NCBI GenBank assembly: GCA_902729315.2
Contig: LR746272.1
Span: forward strand, 5,953,827-6,017,826
Length of the DNA: 64,000 bases
Direction of reading: 5' to 3'
Origin: Spirodela intermedia
Taxonomy: Eukaryota > Streptophyta > Magnoliopsida > Alismatales > Araceae
Part shown: positions 46,978 to 56,800 of the stretch, piece after piece
Layout of the letters: each line of letters starts with the position of its first letter
How positions within the stretch are numbered: the stretch's first letter is position 1
Translations under genes and position numbers: made by a program
The notes under the pieces: generated by a model
What the model was told of the DNA's origin: nothing
Seen by the model: only the letters and a program-made list of their open reading frames with translations
The model's database searches: none

Positions 46978-48118
46978 CATCGATATTTAGCGGTTCAAAC
47001 AGCAAAAATTGAGGTCGGAGTAATCGTCGTTGCCACCTTCTTGCATGATGCGAGAAACAATGTCGGAATAAAATTTCCGATGCTTTAAAATAACATTGAA
47101 TATTTATTCTTTCTTTTCCAATAGTTTTCCACCTTGGTTTGACCTTCTACCTCGGGCATCGATATTTGTCAGTTCAAACGGCTAAAAATGAGCCCTGAAA
47201 GAATATCTTTGACCTTCCCTGTTCAGATAAATCTGTAATGCTCTCCACCAGAAATCTGAAAGTCAACTTCGACGAAATCCAGTGCAATTCCATGTTATGA
47301 GATTAAAACTATGCTCACTGGAAGATTTCAAATCCAGGAAGCATTTCCTGCAGACGATCATCAATAGTCAACGGCGCTGGACTAAGTTTTTTTTCTCTCC
47401 TTGCATCTGGGGGGAGGATGAATCGCATGGTACCATCCCCTAGTAATCGACGGATAGACGATCACGCAGACTTGGAGAAGAGTTGAATGATTCTCATTTT
47501 GTTTCAACCATTCTTTGACTGCCATATAGAACCACTTCCATCGGGACCCGTCTTAAAAAAAAAATTAGATAATTTTTTTTTTAAATAGCACGATTTTTTT
47601 ATGCTTTAATTATGAAAATGGGATCATGGGGTTAGTAGTACCACTATTCTTGTTCATGCTGTTGTTGCCTATAACCATGGTTGTTTTTATTGTTATTTCG
47701 TTTTTTTTTTCCTTTATCTTGACAAAGATGGGGACCAAAGATGCTGATTTCACCTTCTATTTTTGATATCCATATTTTTTGAGTTCAAACAGATAAAATC
47801 TGATCTGAGCAGCAATCGTTGACCCTTTCTTGCTTGATGAGGGACATTGTTGAAATGCCGTCCAATGTTTTGAAATAATCTCTAATGTTCCTCTTCCACA
47901 GTATTCCACCTTCTACTTCCTTTGCCATCGATGCTTTATTGGCTCAGAAAGCTAAAATGCAGTCTGAGAGATCATCGTTGACCCTTTCTTGCTTGATGAG
48001 GAACGATATTGTGGTCAAATAATCTCCAATGTTCTTTCACAGAAAACTGAGAGTCAAACTCGACAAAATCAGGTGCAGTTTCAGGTTCTTGGATTAAACT
48101 AAAGTTCATGGGATGGAA
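46978..48118 (+). repeat. Two degenerate copies of a ~350-bp block
   Basis: Copy A (46978-47330) and copy B (47766-48118) share the order: CATCGATATTT-like start, GGTTCAAAC..CTAAAA, ATCGTTGACC..TTCTTGCATGATG, then GAAAGTCAACTTCGACGAAATCCAGTGCA and a GATTAAACT-like end. Inside each copy the first part is itself repeated (46978 and 47155; 47766 and 47928), with a period near 165-177 bases. The landmark CTTTCTTGCTTGATGAGG occurs twice verbatim in copy B. Confidence 0.75.
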
Positions 48119-48180
48119 AAAAATAAAATTAAGACATTTCTCAGTGACAAAATGCAACGTTTGTTTCAGATGACTTTGAT

Positions 48181-48666
48181 ATGTCAACGCATGAGCCTGA
48201 GCCTGAGCCGGACGTCCCAGATGGTCCAGAGATGGGAGTTTTTCTACAGATGAAAGCAATTCAGTGGGACGAGATCTTTGTTTCTTTCCCAGATGGCCTT
48301 GCCAGGGCAGGGCCTCCTTTTACTCTAGAGGAGCAGTCCAGAGCATGTCTCAAAAGTCTGCAGCAATTAGAGGGCAGGGCCTGCGTTGACGTTGTATTAT
48401 GGCAAGATAACCTGGTTGCTTCATGCCATCACCAGGGTTCTCATTTTTGGTCCTTGTTGCTGCGATTGTTTTGCAGATTGCCTTCTGACGGAAAAATCAT
48501 GGAACTTTCACTGCCTGATGATAGATTGGAAGCTGGCTCATTTGAAGGAATCGATTCTTTTTTGGCTCCATTTTATTTTCTGTTGTATCGCAGATGCCGT
48601 TCCCATAGTCTTCATGAAGATCGACGAAGCCCATCCTGCCACTTTAAAGGATTGTTTTTTGGTTGA
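48181..48666 (+). other. Unassigned open frame, coding status doubtful
   Basis: A 161-residue frame starts MSTHEPEPEPDVPDGPEMGV and is mixed acidic and hydrophobic. I recognise no family. Splice-acceptor-like sites at about 48477 (TTTTGCAG) and 48593 (TATCGCAG) lie inside it, so it may instead be a part of an unrecognised or decayed spliced gene. The 31 bases around the second site match a splice junction of the UBP gene (see findings). Confidence 0.2.
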
Positions 48667-49458
48667 TTGAGGCAGTTGTGCCACGTGGGGTTGACTTTAT
48701 GATTGGTTGAGCTAATGGCCTTACTTCATGACGGATCGAGACCTTTCCGATCGATTTGAGGTGAGTGATTCTCTTCGAGTTGATTTAATGTAATTGATCT
48801 GTCCTTGAGAACCTGTTCCCAATTCGTTCACAAAAATGAATTCCTTTGCAGTTGATCTCAAATGGGTTTAATGACCGTCTGTGATATTGGTGGTGGGTTT
48901 CTGGTATCTGTTTATATTCAAACTTCGTGTAAGTCAAACTTTAAAACAATCTTCTTTATCGTTGACTTCGGGTTTCAACTATTAGCGAATTAATTTTTAA
49001 TTTTTCTGTCAACAGGGGGCTTGGCTCTTCTTCTCTGTCATAAGGGTCCTCAGGGTTGACTTGTGGATCAGAAGTCAACCTTCCTCTGAATTTTATTGTC
49101 TTTCTTATCGAGCTGCTTCATTGGCGGGTTTCTTGCTTTGGGTTCCGAGGTTTGACTTGAGATCAGAATTCGATCTTCGTTTATGTGCGGGTCTAGTTGC
49201 CACATTGGAATGTTTTGCCAGAGAGTCTGTGCAGAGGTCATTAATTGCCACATTGGGTAACAGAGGGTATGAGAGAGAGAGAGGAATTGGATTTCTCTTG
49301 TTCTGTTTTCTTCTAACATTTGATTGTTGACTATCACTGTTGACCATCCTTCTTTCATTGACTACTGACGTTTTTGTCGTTGTCGTTCCTGGTGGGGCCA
49401 TTCGACCACCATCCACCCCCTTGCAGTTAAAGAACGCCAGAATGACGAATTAATACCA

Positions 49459-49462
<4 letters not shown>

Positions 49463-49489
<27 letters not shown>

Positions 49490-49490
49490 C
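49463..49490 (+). repeat. (CT)n just before the peptide gene
   Basis: About 12 CT units end about 12 bases before the ATG at 49499. Confidence 0.9.
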
Positions 49491-49498
49491 ACTCTCCC

Positions 49499-49969
49499 AT
49501 GGGGTCTCTTTCTCGCTTCTTCTTCTTCTTCTTCTTCTTCGTCCTCGTGTGGATGACGGCCTTCGTGGTTCCTTCCCTATCCCTTTCGCAGAAGGCGCCT
49601 CCATCTCCGCCGGGAGGAGGCCTCCTGCACCGGCGGAGCCTGCAGGCCTTCCACATCATGAAGGAGAGGCCCTACCAGCTCTCATGTGACGGCGGAGAGA
49701 TCAAGAAGAGGATGAAGAAGAAGAACAAGACGAAGAAGAAGAAGAAGAAGAACAAGACGAAGAAGAAGAAGAAGAAGAAGAAGATGATGATGATGATGAT
49801 GATGAAGGGGGCGAGAAGGAGCAGCTTCGGGGTGTCGCAGATCTCCGCCATGCTCCCCCGCGGCTTCGTGCCCCCTTCCTCTTCTTCTGCCTGCCACAAT
49901 GCCGCCCCCGACTCTCTCCGCCTCTTCTGCGGCGTCGCCGCCGCCTCTTCTTCCCTCCGCCCTCCCTGA
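49499..49969 (+). CDS. Candidate secreted peptide precursor with IDA-like C-terminal motif
   Basis: Intronless, 156 residues. The N-terminus MGSLSRFFFFFFFFVLVWMTAFVVPSLSLS reads as a signal peptide. A variable region follows (HRRSLQAFHIMKERPYQLSC), then a low-complexity Lys/Met tract (about residues 68-102) encoded by AAGAAG and GATGAT repeats. The C-terminal part contains LPRGFVPPSSSSACHN (residues about 120-135), which lines up with the IDA/IDL signal peptide pattern LP-K/R-G-x-P-I/V-P-P-S-x-P/S-S-x-x-H-N. IDA peptides are cleaved from precursors, act in the apoplast through HAESA-type receptor kinases and control abscission and related separation. Differences from classic IDA: Ser in place of Pro and Ala-Cys in place of Lys-Arg before His-Asn, plus a 21-residue tail after the motif. 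It may therefore belong to a divergent IDL group or be an unrelated secreted protein. The Lys tract could be a repeat expansion. Confidence 0.5.
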   Translation: MGSLSRFFFFFFFFVLVWMTAFVVPSLSLSQKAPPSPPGGGLLHRRSLQAFHIMKERPYQLSCDGGEIKKRMKKKNKTKKKKKKNKTKKKKKKKKMMMMMMMKGARRSSFGVSQISAMLPRGFVPPSSSSACHNAAPDSLRLFCGVAAASSSLRPP

Positions 49970-49991
49970 GAATGAATATAAAGACCCAGTA

Positions 49992-50025
<34 letters not shown>

Positions 50026-50581
50026 ACCACCAGTCGTATCTTGATCAGAAAGGTCAGATTCTTGAGTTCTCTCGGTTGTATGCTTCCCTTCTTTTCTCAG
50101 TGCGGGGTGGAGAGGAAGGGGAAGGAGAAAGCGCCTGAACAGATGATTATCATCTGACGTATCGAGCTTCCCTGAGGAATGTGGGAGGGTCTGCAGGGAG
50201 GCATGCATGTCCACCTCCGTCTGACGGAGGGAGGGAGAGAGAGAGAGAGAAAGGGGGGGGGGGAGGGAGGAAGCCGTTCTTCATGTGTTCTTTGAAATTG
50301 CAGCAAAGGGTTGGCAACCTTAAGAAATCTTAACGTAAGAGATAATATGTGATTTGGGTTGATTCGTCTCCTTCATGGCAAACGTTGGAGCGAGAAAGAG
50401 ATAAAGATACAAAGATAGATGGTATCTAGAGAGATAAATAAGTAGAAGTATAGAGAGAAGCAGAGAGAGAGAGCGAGCATATGCATTGGTTGATTCGTCT
50501 CCCTCAGGGGAAAGGTAGGCGCCAAAAAAATAGAGAGAGATACGAAGATAATATCTAGAGAGATATATAGGTAGAAGGAAG

Positions 50582-50621
<40 letters not shown>

Positions 50622-51005
50622 GTGCTTATGCATGGTTTTCTGGAATATCGGATTGGATATGCCATTTCTATGGCCCATCCACGCCCCTGTGGGTGGTCAC
50701 CAGTGAGCCACTCCGGCCCATTTGTCTGGCCGCCATTTCGTGGCCTTCGGACAAGGTAAGACCACGTGGCACCACGACGTCCACTCTTCTATCGGATTGC
50801 ATCTGTCCATCGCACCGTCCAAAACCGTCCACGATACCCTAAAGATGACGTCTGCAGAAAGAAAAATGTCAAAACTACCCTCACCAGGCCTACGTGGCTC
50901 ATCCATTGGCCGGTTGCTATATAAGAAATTCTAATTGGGCGTCAGGATGGAGGGAAAGGGTTATCTTCTGTTTACTCGTCTTCTTCTTCATTCTTCCTTC
51001 ATCCC
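49970..51005. promoter_or_regulatory. Spacer and probable SOUL gene promoter
   Basis: There is no gene between 49970 and 51005. (CT)n lies at 49994-50021 and GA-rich repeats at 50228-50265 and 50395-50630. The last 300 bases look like a promoter: a perfect G-box CACGTG (50763-50768), a TACGTGGC ABRE-like site (50891-50898), an inverted CCAAT box (ATTGG, about 50914) and a TATA box TATATAAG (50928-50935), about 71 bases before the ATG at 51006. Confidence 0.65.
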
Positions 51006-53018
51006 ATGGCGGCCACTGCACCGAGTTCCTTGCTTCTCTCTCCGCTCATCCTCCTCCTCCTCCTGATGCTCCTGCTCTTTCCGGCAGCATCCATACGGCC
51101 GGCGAAGGTGCAGGGGGAAAGCAGGTTGGGGGCCGGGCTCTTCCCGCCGACTTGCGGGCGGATCGAGTGCCCCACGTACGAGGTCGTGGATCAGGGCAAA
51201 GGCTACGAGATCCGGCGCTACAACTCGACGGCGTGGACTTCGACGGCAGCCATAGAGGATATCTCTCTGGTGGAGGCCACCAGGACCGCTTTCCTCCAGT
51301 GAGTCTTCGATTTCCCCCTTTGCTTTCTTTCGTTGACGCTTGATTTGTGTATCAGGGTTCACGATCTGGTTCCGGAGGCGGTGTCGGAACCTCTGTTGAT
51401 GGGGATGACGAAAGGGGATGTGGAGAGGTCGTGAGGGAATGGTTTCTCGGTGGAAATGGAAATCCTCCGAGAATGACAATCATTGAACATCCTACCCTCT
51501 GATCGATCATCCGTAGACATTAGGGATGGGAGGATAATCCGTAGCGACCGCTAGTTACTGTCTCCGGATCATGTGAATATGATCAGTCGCACGTCTTCCG
51601 TGGTGATTGATCTGCGGAAAATGCGGATGGGATAAAGATAGATCATCCGTAGCGGCTGCAAGGTGAATGAGATCTGCTGCGGATCTTCTGTGGTGATCCT
51701 TGGGAATTAGAGGATGGCGGCGACTGCTAGTTGGTCGTCGACCACGAGAATGACATCTGCTGAGCAGTCGGCGTCCCTCATTGTGTTCTGTGCCTGGATG
51801 ATGACGATGATGACTCAGAGAAATCCCCTGAGAACGGAAATTTTCTCTGTTTTTTTCGGATCACTTTTAGCTCTGCTCCCGCCAAGTGATCAGTGATCTT
51901 CTGTGCCTGGATGATGATGATGACTGCAGCGATCCATGATCACCTTTCGAGCTCTGTTCCCGCCTTTCGCTTCACATATTGCCTTGGAAAGATTTGCTTT
52001 GCTGTGAAACCCGTGATTTCTATTCTTTTCAAAGTGCCTTGATCTCCATGGTTGCACAGATTGGGGAAGAACCACCGAGGTCGAGGAGTGATCAGCGAAA
52101 GATTGGGGATCACCCGCTCTCTAGAAAGTAGAACCCACTAAAATCATTAGTTTCGGGAAAGAATTGATTTCCTATGAAATCAGTCCGTGGAAGTTTTTCA
52201 CCAATCATGGGATTCCTATCCGGGCCTACCTTTTCTTAGTTTCTTTGTACTCGAGTTAATTTCTCGCCCAGGCCGGGAAAATCATTTGACTGTGTTGTCT
52301 TTAATGATTCAAGCAGGTATAACCCACTAAAACCGTTGTTTTTGGGGAAGAACTGACTTTCCATGATATCAATCCACGGAATTCTTGTACTAATAATTGA
52401 ATTCTTGTACCTATCTGGGCCTACTTTTTTTTTTCCCCTTTTTCTGCTCCTGTACTTGAGAACAATCGACTGTGTTGACTGACTTTCATGATTCCATCCA
52501 CCCTTTCAAATTTTTGTTGTTGTTGTTGTTGTTGGGTTCGATGAAATCTGGTGGGGATTTCGATCTCGATCCCGATGTGAGCTGTTTGTTCTTGGCGCAG
52601 GCTGTTCGACTATATCCAGGGGAAGAACGAGTACGGGGAGAAGATAGAGATGACGGCGCCAGTGATCACGGAGGTGGCCCCCAGCGACGGGCCCATCTGC
52701 GCATCGTCCTTCGTCGTGAGCTTCTACGTGCCGAAGAAGAACCAGGCCAACCCGCCGCCGGCTGCCGGGCTCCGCCTCCGGCGGTGGGCCACGAGGTACG
52801 TGGCGGTGCGCCAGTTCGGGGGCTTCGTCTCCGACGGGGGCGTCGGGGAGGAGGCGGCGACGCTATACGAGAGCCTCGCCGGCTCCGAGTGGGCCGCCGC
52901 CGCCGACCCCGCCGCCGCCTATATCGTCGCCCAGTACAACTCCCCCTTCGAATTCACCGGCCGGGTCAACGAGATTTGGATCTTCCTCGTCGAGGGAATA
53001 AAATTCACCATCCAGTAG
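51006..53018 (+). CDS. SOUL haem-binding family protein, secretory form
   Basis: Two exons, 51006-51298 and 52601-53018, joined CTCCA/GTGAGT to GGCGCAG with matching phase; 236 residues. The N-terminus (residues about 8-32, LLLSPLILLLLLMLLLFPAA) is a signal peptide or anchor. The SOUL domain begins at CPTYEVVDQGKGYEIRRYNS and continues with FDYIQGKNEYGEKIEMTAPV, FVVSFYVPKK, RYVAVRQFGGF and the end FTGRVNEIWIFLVE. SOUL/HBP proteins bind haem and other tetrapyrroles loosely. The closest Arabidopsis relative I recall is At1g17100 (HBP1), which sits beside UBP15 there as here. Residues 110 onward are Ala/Pro-rich from high GC. The 1.3-kb intron contains tandem repeats (listed). A clear TATA box lies upstream. 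Confidence 0.93.
51525..52430 (+). repeat. Tandem degenerate repeats inside the SOUL intron
   Basis: Three repeat groups. (1) ATAATCCGTAGCGACCGCTAG at about 51533 recurs as ATCATCCGTAGCGGCTGCAAG near 51643, each followed by CTTC-C/T-GTGGTGAT. (2) TTCTGTGCCTGGATGATGA occurs at about 51787 and 51899. (3) GAACCCACTAAAA at 52131 recurs at 52320, with the following 110 bases alike (GGGAAAGAATTGATTTCC versus GGGGAAGAACTGACTTTCC; GGGCCTAC at the end), a 189-base period. Confidence 0.8.
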
Positions 53019-53503
53019 GCCCAGTAGAGAGCAAGAGAGTAGCGAGAGAGAGGGAGAGAGGGGGAGAGAGAGAGAGAGGGAGGAGCAGTTTGGGTACTCG
53101 ACTTGAGGTTCAGACGATGTATGCCCTTTTAATCTGATGAGATAGATTATAGCTACACGAGAGAATTTCTCTGACCGCGACATATTATTAATAAAGCAGC
53201 CTTTTAACCGCGGCATATTTTTACTTCAGACCTTCAGATAATGACGGAATTACTCCGTTACCCCGCAGAAAAAGTTTTTGTCTCGATGCATCGAGCTTCG
53301 GATGAACTTTTAATTGAAGTCCCTGAATTATCGAGTAATAATCCCGAGTAAAAAAGAATATGATTCCAGGGGGGGGTGCAAAACTTATCATTCCGGCGAC
53401 CGTTTTCATACGTTTCTCCTCTTCTTCTTCATCCTGGGTAACCGTCCCAACCCCCCTCGCATCAGACCAGTTTCTCTCTCTCTGTGGGTGAGTAAGGAGG
53501 GAG
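53019..53503 (+). other. SOUL 3' flank and leader of the next gene
   Basis: GA-rich 3' UTR start (53037-53085), then AT-rich DNA. No gene is seen. The CT-rich stretch at 53470-53482 is part of the leader of the next gene. Confidence 0.55.
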
Positions 53504-53605
53504 ATGAACTGGTTGAGCAGGAAACTGTATCTGTACAGCGTCACGGTGGGGGTCTACGGCCTGGAGTGGTGGGAGCGCTGCAGCTTCAGTATGAAGAAGC
53601 TCATT

Positions 53606-53640
<35 letters not shown>

Positions 53641-53796
53641 TTCCTTTTCCTTGGTCTGAATCCATTCATTCGACCGGTCGCACCTTCCGCAGACGCGCTG
53701 CTGCTGCTGCTGCTGTGGGTCGCCCTCTCCGCCGCCCTGAGGGCGTCCCTGCAGATCTACAGCGGCTCCACAGTAAAAGAGGAGAACAAAAGATGA
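53504..53796 (+). CDS. Conserved small plant membrane protein (MNW..WWER type)
   Basis: Exon 1 is 53504-53588 and exon 2 is 53693-53796. The donor is AGCTTCA/GTATG and the acceptor CCTTCCGCAG/A. The phase fits, giving 62 residues. The start MNWLSRKLYLYSVTVGVYGL and the EWWERCSF motif closely follow a family of roughly 55-60-residue plant proteins that I remember as uncharacterised and that also begin MNW..RK-Y-LYNVT and carry DWWER before one membrane span. Here the span is NALLLLLLWVALSAALRASL (about residues 29-48), with a short charged tail. The function is unknown. The 104-nt intron is mostly sense (CT)n (about 53610-53638), and exon 2 starts with CTG repeats that encode poly-Leu. Confidence 0.7.
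53589..53692 (+). repeat. Intron of the MNW protein gene, mostly (CT)n
   Basis: CT units from about 53610 to 53638 within a 104-nt intron, sense orientation. Confidence 0.88.
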
Positions 53797-55257
53797 GAAG
53801 AAAGCGGAGCAGAGCATAGCAGAGAAGGAGGAGGAGAAGGAGAAAGAAAAAGATTTTCTTCATCTCCTCTGTGGCCTTACCTTCTGGGGAAGTTCATTGA
53901 CTGCAATCCGTCAACTGCCAACTACCCGCTGCAGGAAACGTAGTGAATGCAGCATTTAATGGAACCCAAGGGGAGCATTTAATGCCATCAGTTCTCCATC
54001 CCGACACCCCCGGCGGATCTGGGGGTGCCGTATGGATGAAATGAACGGACGATGGTTCTGATCTAATGCTTTCTTTTCCTTTTGGGGGTGGTGAAGAGAG
54101 TCAGGAATGTTCTGATCAGAGAGGCGGCGTTTCATAATAGTCAACCAGGACCATAATCCAGAAGTGGTTAAATACGGCATCCATATCTCCACATTGAGCG
54201 CATCTGAGCAGAAAACAAACAATTCTGGCAGAAGAAACAGGCTGATATTATCAAAAACATTATGAATAATTATATATATAGATATATAGATATATTCTAG
54301 ATTCATCCTCTCACAGAGATTGATTAAATCGCGTTCGAAAATGAAAATACGCGGGACCCAGTTCACTCCTGCGGAAAAAGAACAGGAGCCGAGAATTTCG
54401 GAAATAGTCAACACGAGAATTTCGGAGAATAAATAATTCACGATCTTAGGAATTATTGCATCCATCTCTATATAAAAAGGAGGCCAGATCCAATTCATTT
54501 TCTCCAGCAGATTAAATTATCGTGAGCCTGATTTGATGACGACGACGACGACGATGATGATGATGCAGAGAAGAGCACCAATCGGGCCGGAATGGGGAGC
54601 GATCAGAGATTCCACCAAAGTCAGCCGTGATAATCAAATGTCGGCCTGTCTGACGGAGTGTTCCAGGATCCCAGCACAAGAACCGATCGGATCCAACAAG
54701 AAAGTCCACGCTCAACGCTGTTGATCCCAGCAAGAACACAACCAATCAACAAGTCAATCAGTCGGAGGTCTGAATTATCCGTGTCGGCGAGGTCTCAAAC
54801 TCCCCCTTTTCCCCCCCTCAAGATCCGTCGCCACACCCACCATCATCTCTAAGACCTAGAAGATGACATGCAATTATTGTCGGGGAAGAGTAATGGCGGG
54901 CGGCGATTGACCTCGATCTTTTTTTATTTTTTTTCTTTTCTAATTTTAATTTTTTTTATTATAGCGTTCCTGGAGATAGATCTACAAGCTTGATCGATCA
55001 TCTGGGAACTGGTAGATTTTACTTCTAGAAAGGAAACAAGCAGCAGCAACGGCGGCGGCGGCCCACCCCGCAGTGGCGCATTGCGCCCGCCCCCCCCCGC
55101 CCCCCCACACACACACACACAGAGTAAGAGTAGTACTCGGTAGCAATAGATCAGGAATTCTAATAAATGAAACCCTAACCGTCGTCGTCCAGGAACAACC
55201 TTATGGATCTCGATGCTCCCTCCCCCTTGCCGCCGTCTGCATCTGCGCCGCTGCGGT
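53797..55257. other. Spacer between MNW protein and DUF538 genes
   Basis: No gene. The flanking genes converge, so this holds two 3' ends. The DNA is mixed, with ACG/ATG trinucleotide runs (54537-54565), T-rich DNA (54916-54960), poly-C and a short (CA)n at about 55082-55122. Short frames show nothing recognisable. Confidence 0.6.
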
Positions 55258-55761
55258 TTATTTTCCCTCTGCGGCCACGGCGGCGACCTCCGGGGCCGCG
55301 GCGGCCCCCGCCGGCGCCGCGGCGGGCTTCTTGCCGTCGTCGAGCTCGAAGGCCGAGGCCGGGAAAGACCTATAGAGGCCTGCGGGGGTCTTGAAGGTGA
55401 TCCTGGAGTGGTCGTTGGGGTCGAGGAAGAACTCGCTGAGCGTGATCCAGATGAGGATCTCCTTGGACTTGACTCCAGTCAGGCGCTTCATCCGGCGGTC
55501 CTCCACGAAGGCCGTAATGTCGGAGGCGTAGGAGACGAGGCGGTTGACCTTGCGGAAAGTGTGGGTGAGGGCCTTCTTCTGGCGGAGCCACACGAAGCCC
55601 GTCTGCCGGTTGTAGCCTACCTCCTCGACGTTCTCGATGGGGAGCAGCCCCCTTGGGAGGTGGAGCTCCTCCAGCAGCTCAATCGACTTCTGCCGGCATA
55701 GCTCGTCCCCCACGTAGATCTCCGCTCCCTCACGGTGGGCGTCGATGGTCTGCTGCGCCAT
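55258..55761 (-). CDS. DUF538 family protein, intronless
   Basis: 167 residues, start MAQQTIDAHREGAEIYVGDE. The DUF538 core is plain: CRQKSIELLEELHLPRGLLP, ENVEEVGYNRQTGFVWL, ALTHTFRKVNRLVSYASDIT, AFVEDRRMKRLTGVKSKEIL, IWITLSEFFLDPNDHSRITF and KTPAGLYRSFPASAFE. It ends in an Ala/Pro-rich tail. There is no signal peptide, which fits the cytosolic subgroup of this plant-only family, whose structures resemble bactericidal/permeability-increasing folds. No biochemical role is established to my knowledge. A TATAAATA box lies 118 bases upstream. Arabidopsis At1g30020, near GA2ox2, belongs to this family as I recall. Confidence 0.93.
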   Translation of the reverse strand: MAQQTIDAHREGAEIYVGDELCRQKSIELLEELHLPRGLLPIENVEEVGYNRQTGFVWLRQKKALTHTFRKVNRLVSYASDITAFVEDRRMKRLTGVKSKEILIWITLSEFFLDPNDHSRITFKTPAGLYRSFPASAFELDDGKKPAAAPAGAAAAPEVAAVAAEGK

Positions 55762-56243
55762 GGCGGCGGATCGGAGGCTACGGCCGACTAGGGAGGGAGG
55801 GAGGAGGGCAGTGAGCCTGTGGATGAAATTTTTTGCAGAGAATGTGCTGTCGTTCGAGAGGGGAAGGAAAAGAGGGGGTATTTATAGCACCAACCGCCTG
55901 GGTGGTGGGGACGGGGGAGGCATGGAGAACGCGACGTGGCTCCACGCACCCCGGCCATCCGTCCTTTGAGGCCCTTGGGTACGTGGCCGCCGGGAGAGGG
56001 TCCGACCGTAAAAAGAAGGTTTTTGAAGCGTAACTGCGAGGCCGGTTTATTCGTGAGAAAGTGCCTTAGAGGAGAAAAAGGTGGCAAAAGGGCGTAATTA
56101 TTGCGAAACCTGTTTATTTGAAATAAAATATTTTAAATGAGAAAATCGAGATTTTATTGGTCCGAGCTGGCGGCGATTGACGTCACGGAAGCCTTCTCCC
56201 CTTCCTTACCCCCTTACGCCACCCCGAACAGCTTGAGAGAAGG

Positions 56244-56279
<36 letters not shown>

Positions 56280-56800
56280 GTGGGGACAGTCGCCGTGCGA
56301 AATCAATGCTCTGGGAAGCCAAACGGAAGTGGGGGGTCGGCCGTCGGGTGGATGGCGAACAGTCGCTATTGGCCGACGTGCGGGTGAGGTAGGTGGAGGG
56401 AGGGAGGGGGGAGGATCGGGGGCAGTTAATGCAAGTAATGGAGGGGCCTTCATTTCTCGGCAGTTGCTCTCTCCGTGCTTCCCATAACACCGTGCGGGCT
56501 TGCCGTCCTTCCTCCCCATGCGGACCTCACTCCCTGGTGGGCCCGGGCGTTTTCTTCCTGTATACTGAGGTTACCCATACGCCTAAGGAAACCCCCATCC
56601 GGTTGGGCGGGAAGCAGCCGCGCCCTGGCATGCATCCGACGCGTCACGAACTAACTACTCTGTCTCTGTCTCTCTCTATCTATCTCTGCACAAGCCTGCG
56701 TCAGGTTAAAGGGAACCAGCCATTTCATGCAGTCGACGAGTCTCCAACTAGTTTCTCTCTCCCCGGTTTTTTATTTCTCTCGTAGTTATCCTTAAGTGAG
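55762..56800. other. DUF538 upstream region
   Basis: GC-rich flank with a TATA box, ACGTGGC sites near 55932-55938 and 55980-55986, and a (GA)n array at 56247-56276. No further gene is seen. Confidence 0.5.
55879..55886 (-). promoter_or_regulatory. TATA box of the DUF538 gene
   Basis: TATAAATA on the minus strand, 118 bases before the ATG. It is well placed for a short leader. Confidence 0.7.

Larger units (their letters stand above)
46620..49498. other. Intergenic: duplicated blocks and an unassigned frame
   Basis: 46.62-46.95 kb is PPR 3' flank. 46.98-48.12 kb consists of two degenerate copies of one block (listed). 48.18-48.67 kb carries an open frame I cannot assign (listed). 48.7-49.45 kb has short direct repeats: GTTGACTTGTGGATCAGAAG at 49055 recurs as GTTTGACTTGAGATCAGAAT near 49151, and TTGCCACATTGG at about 49197 recurs near 49245. 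No gene is supported. Confidence 0.55.
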
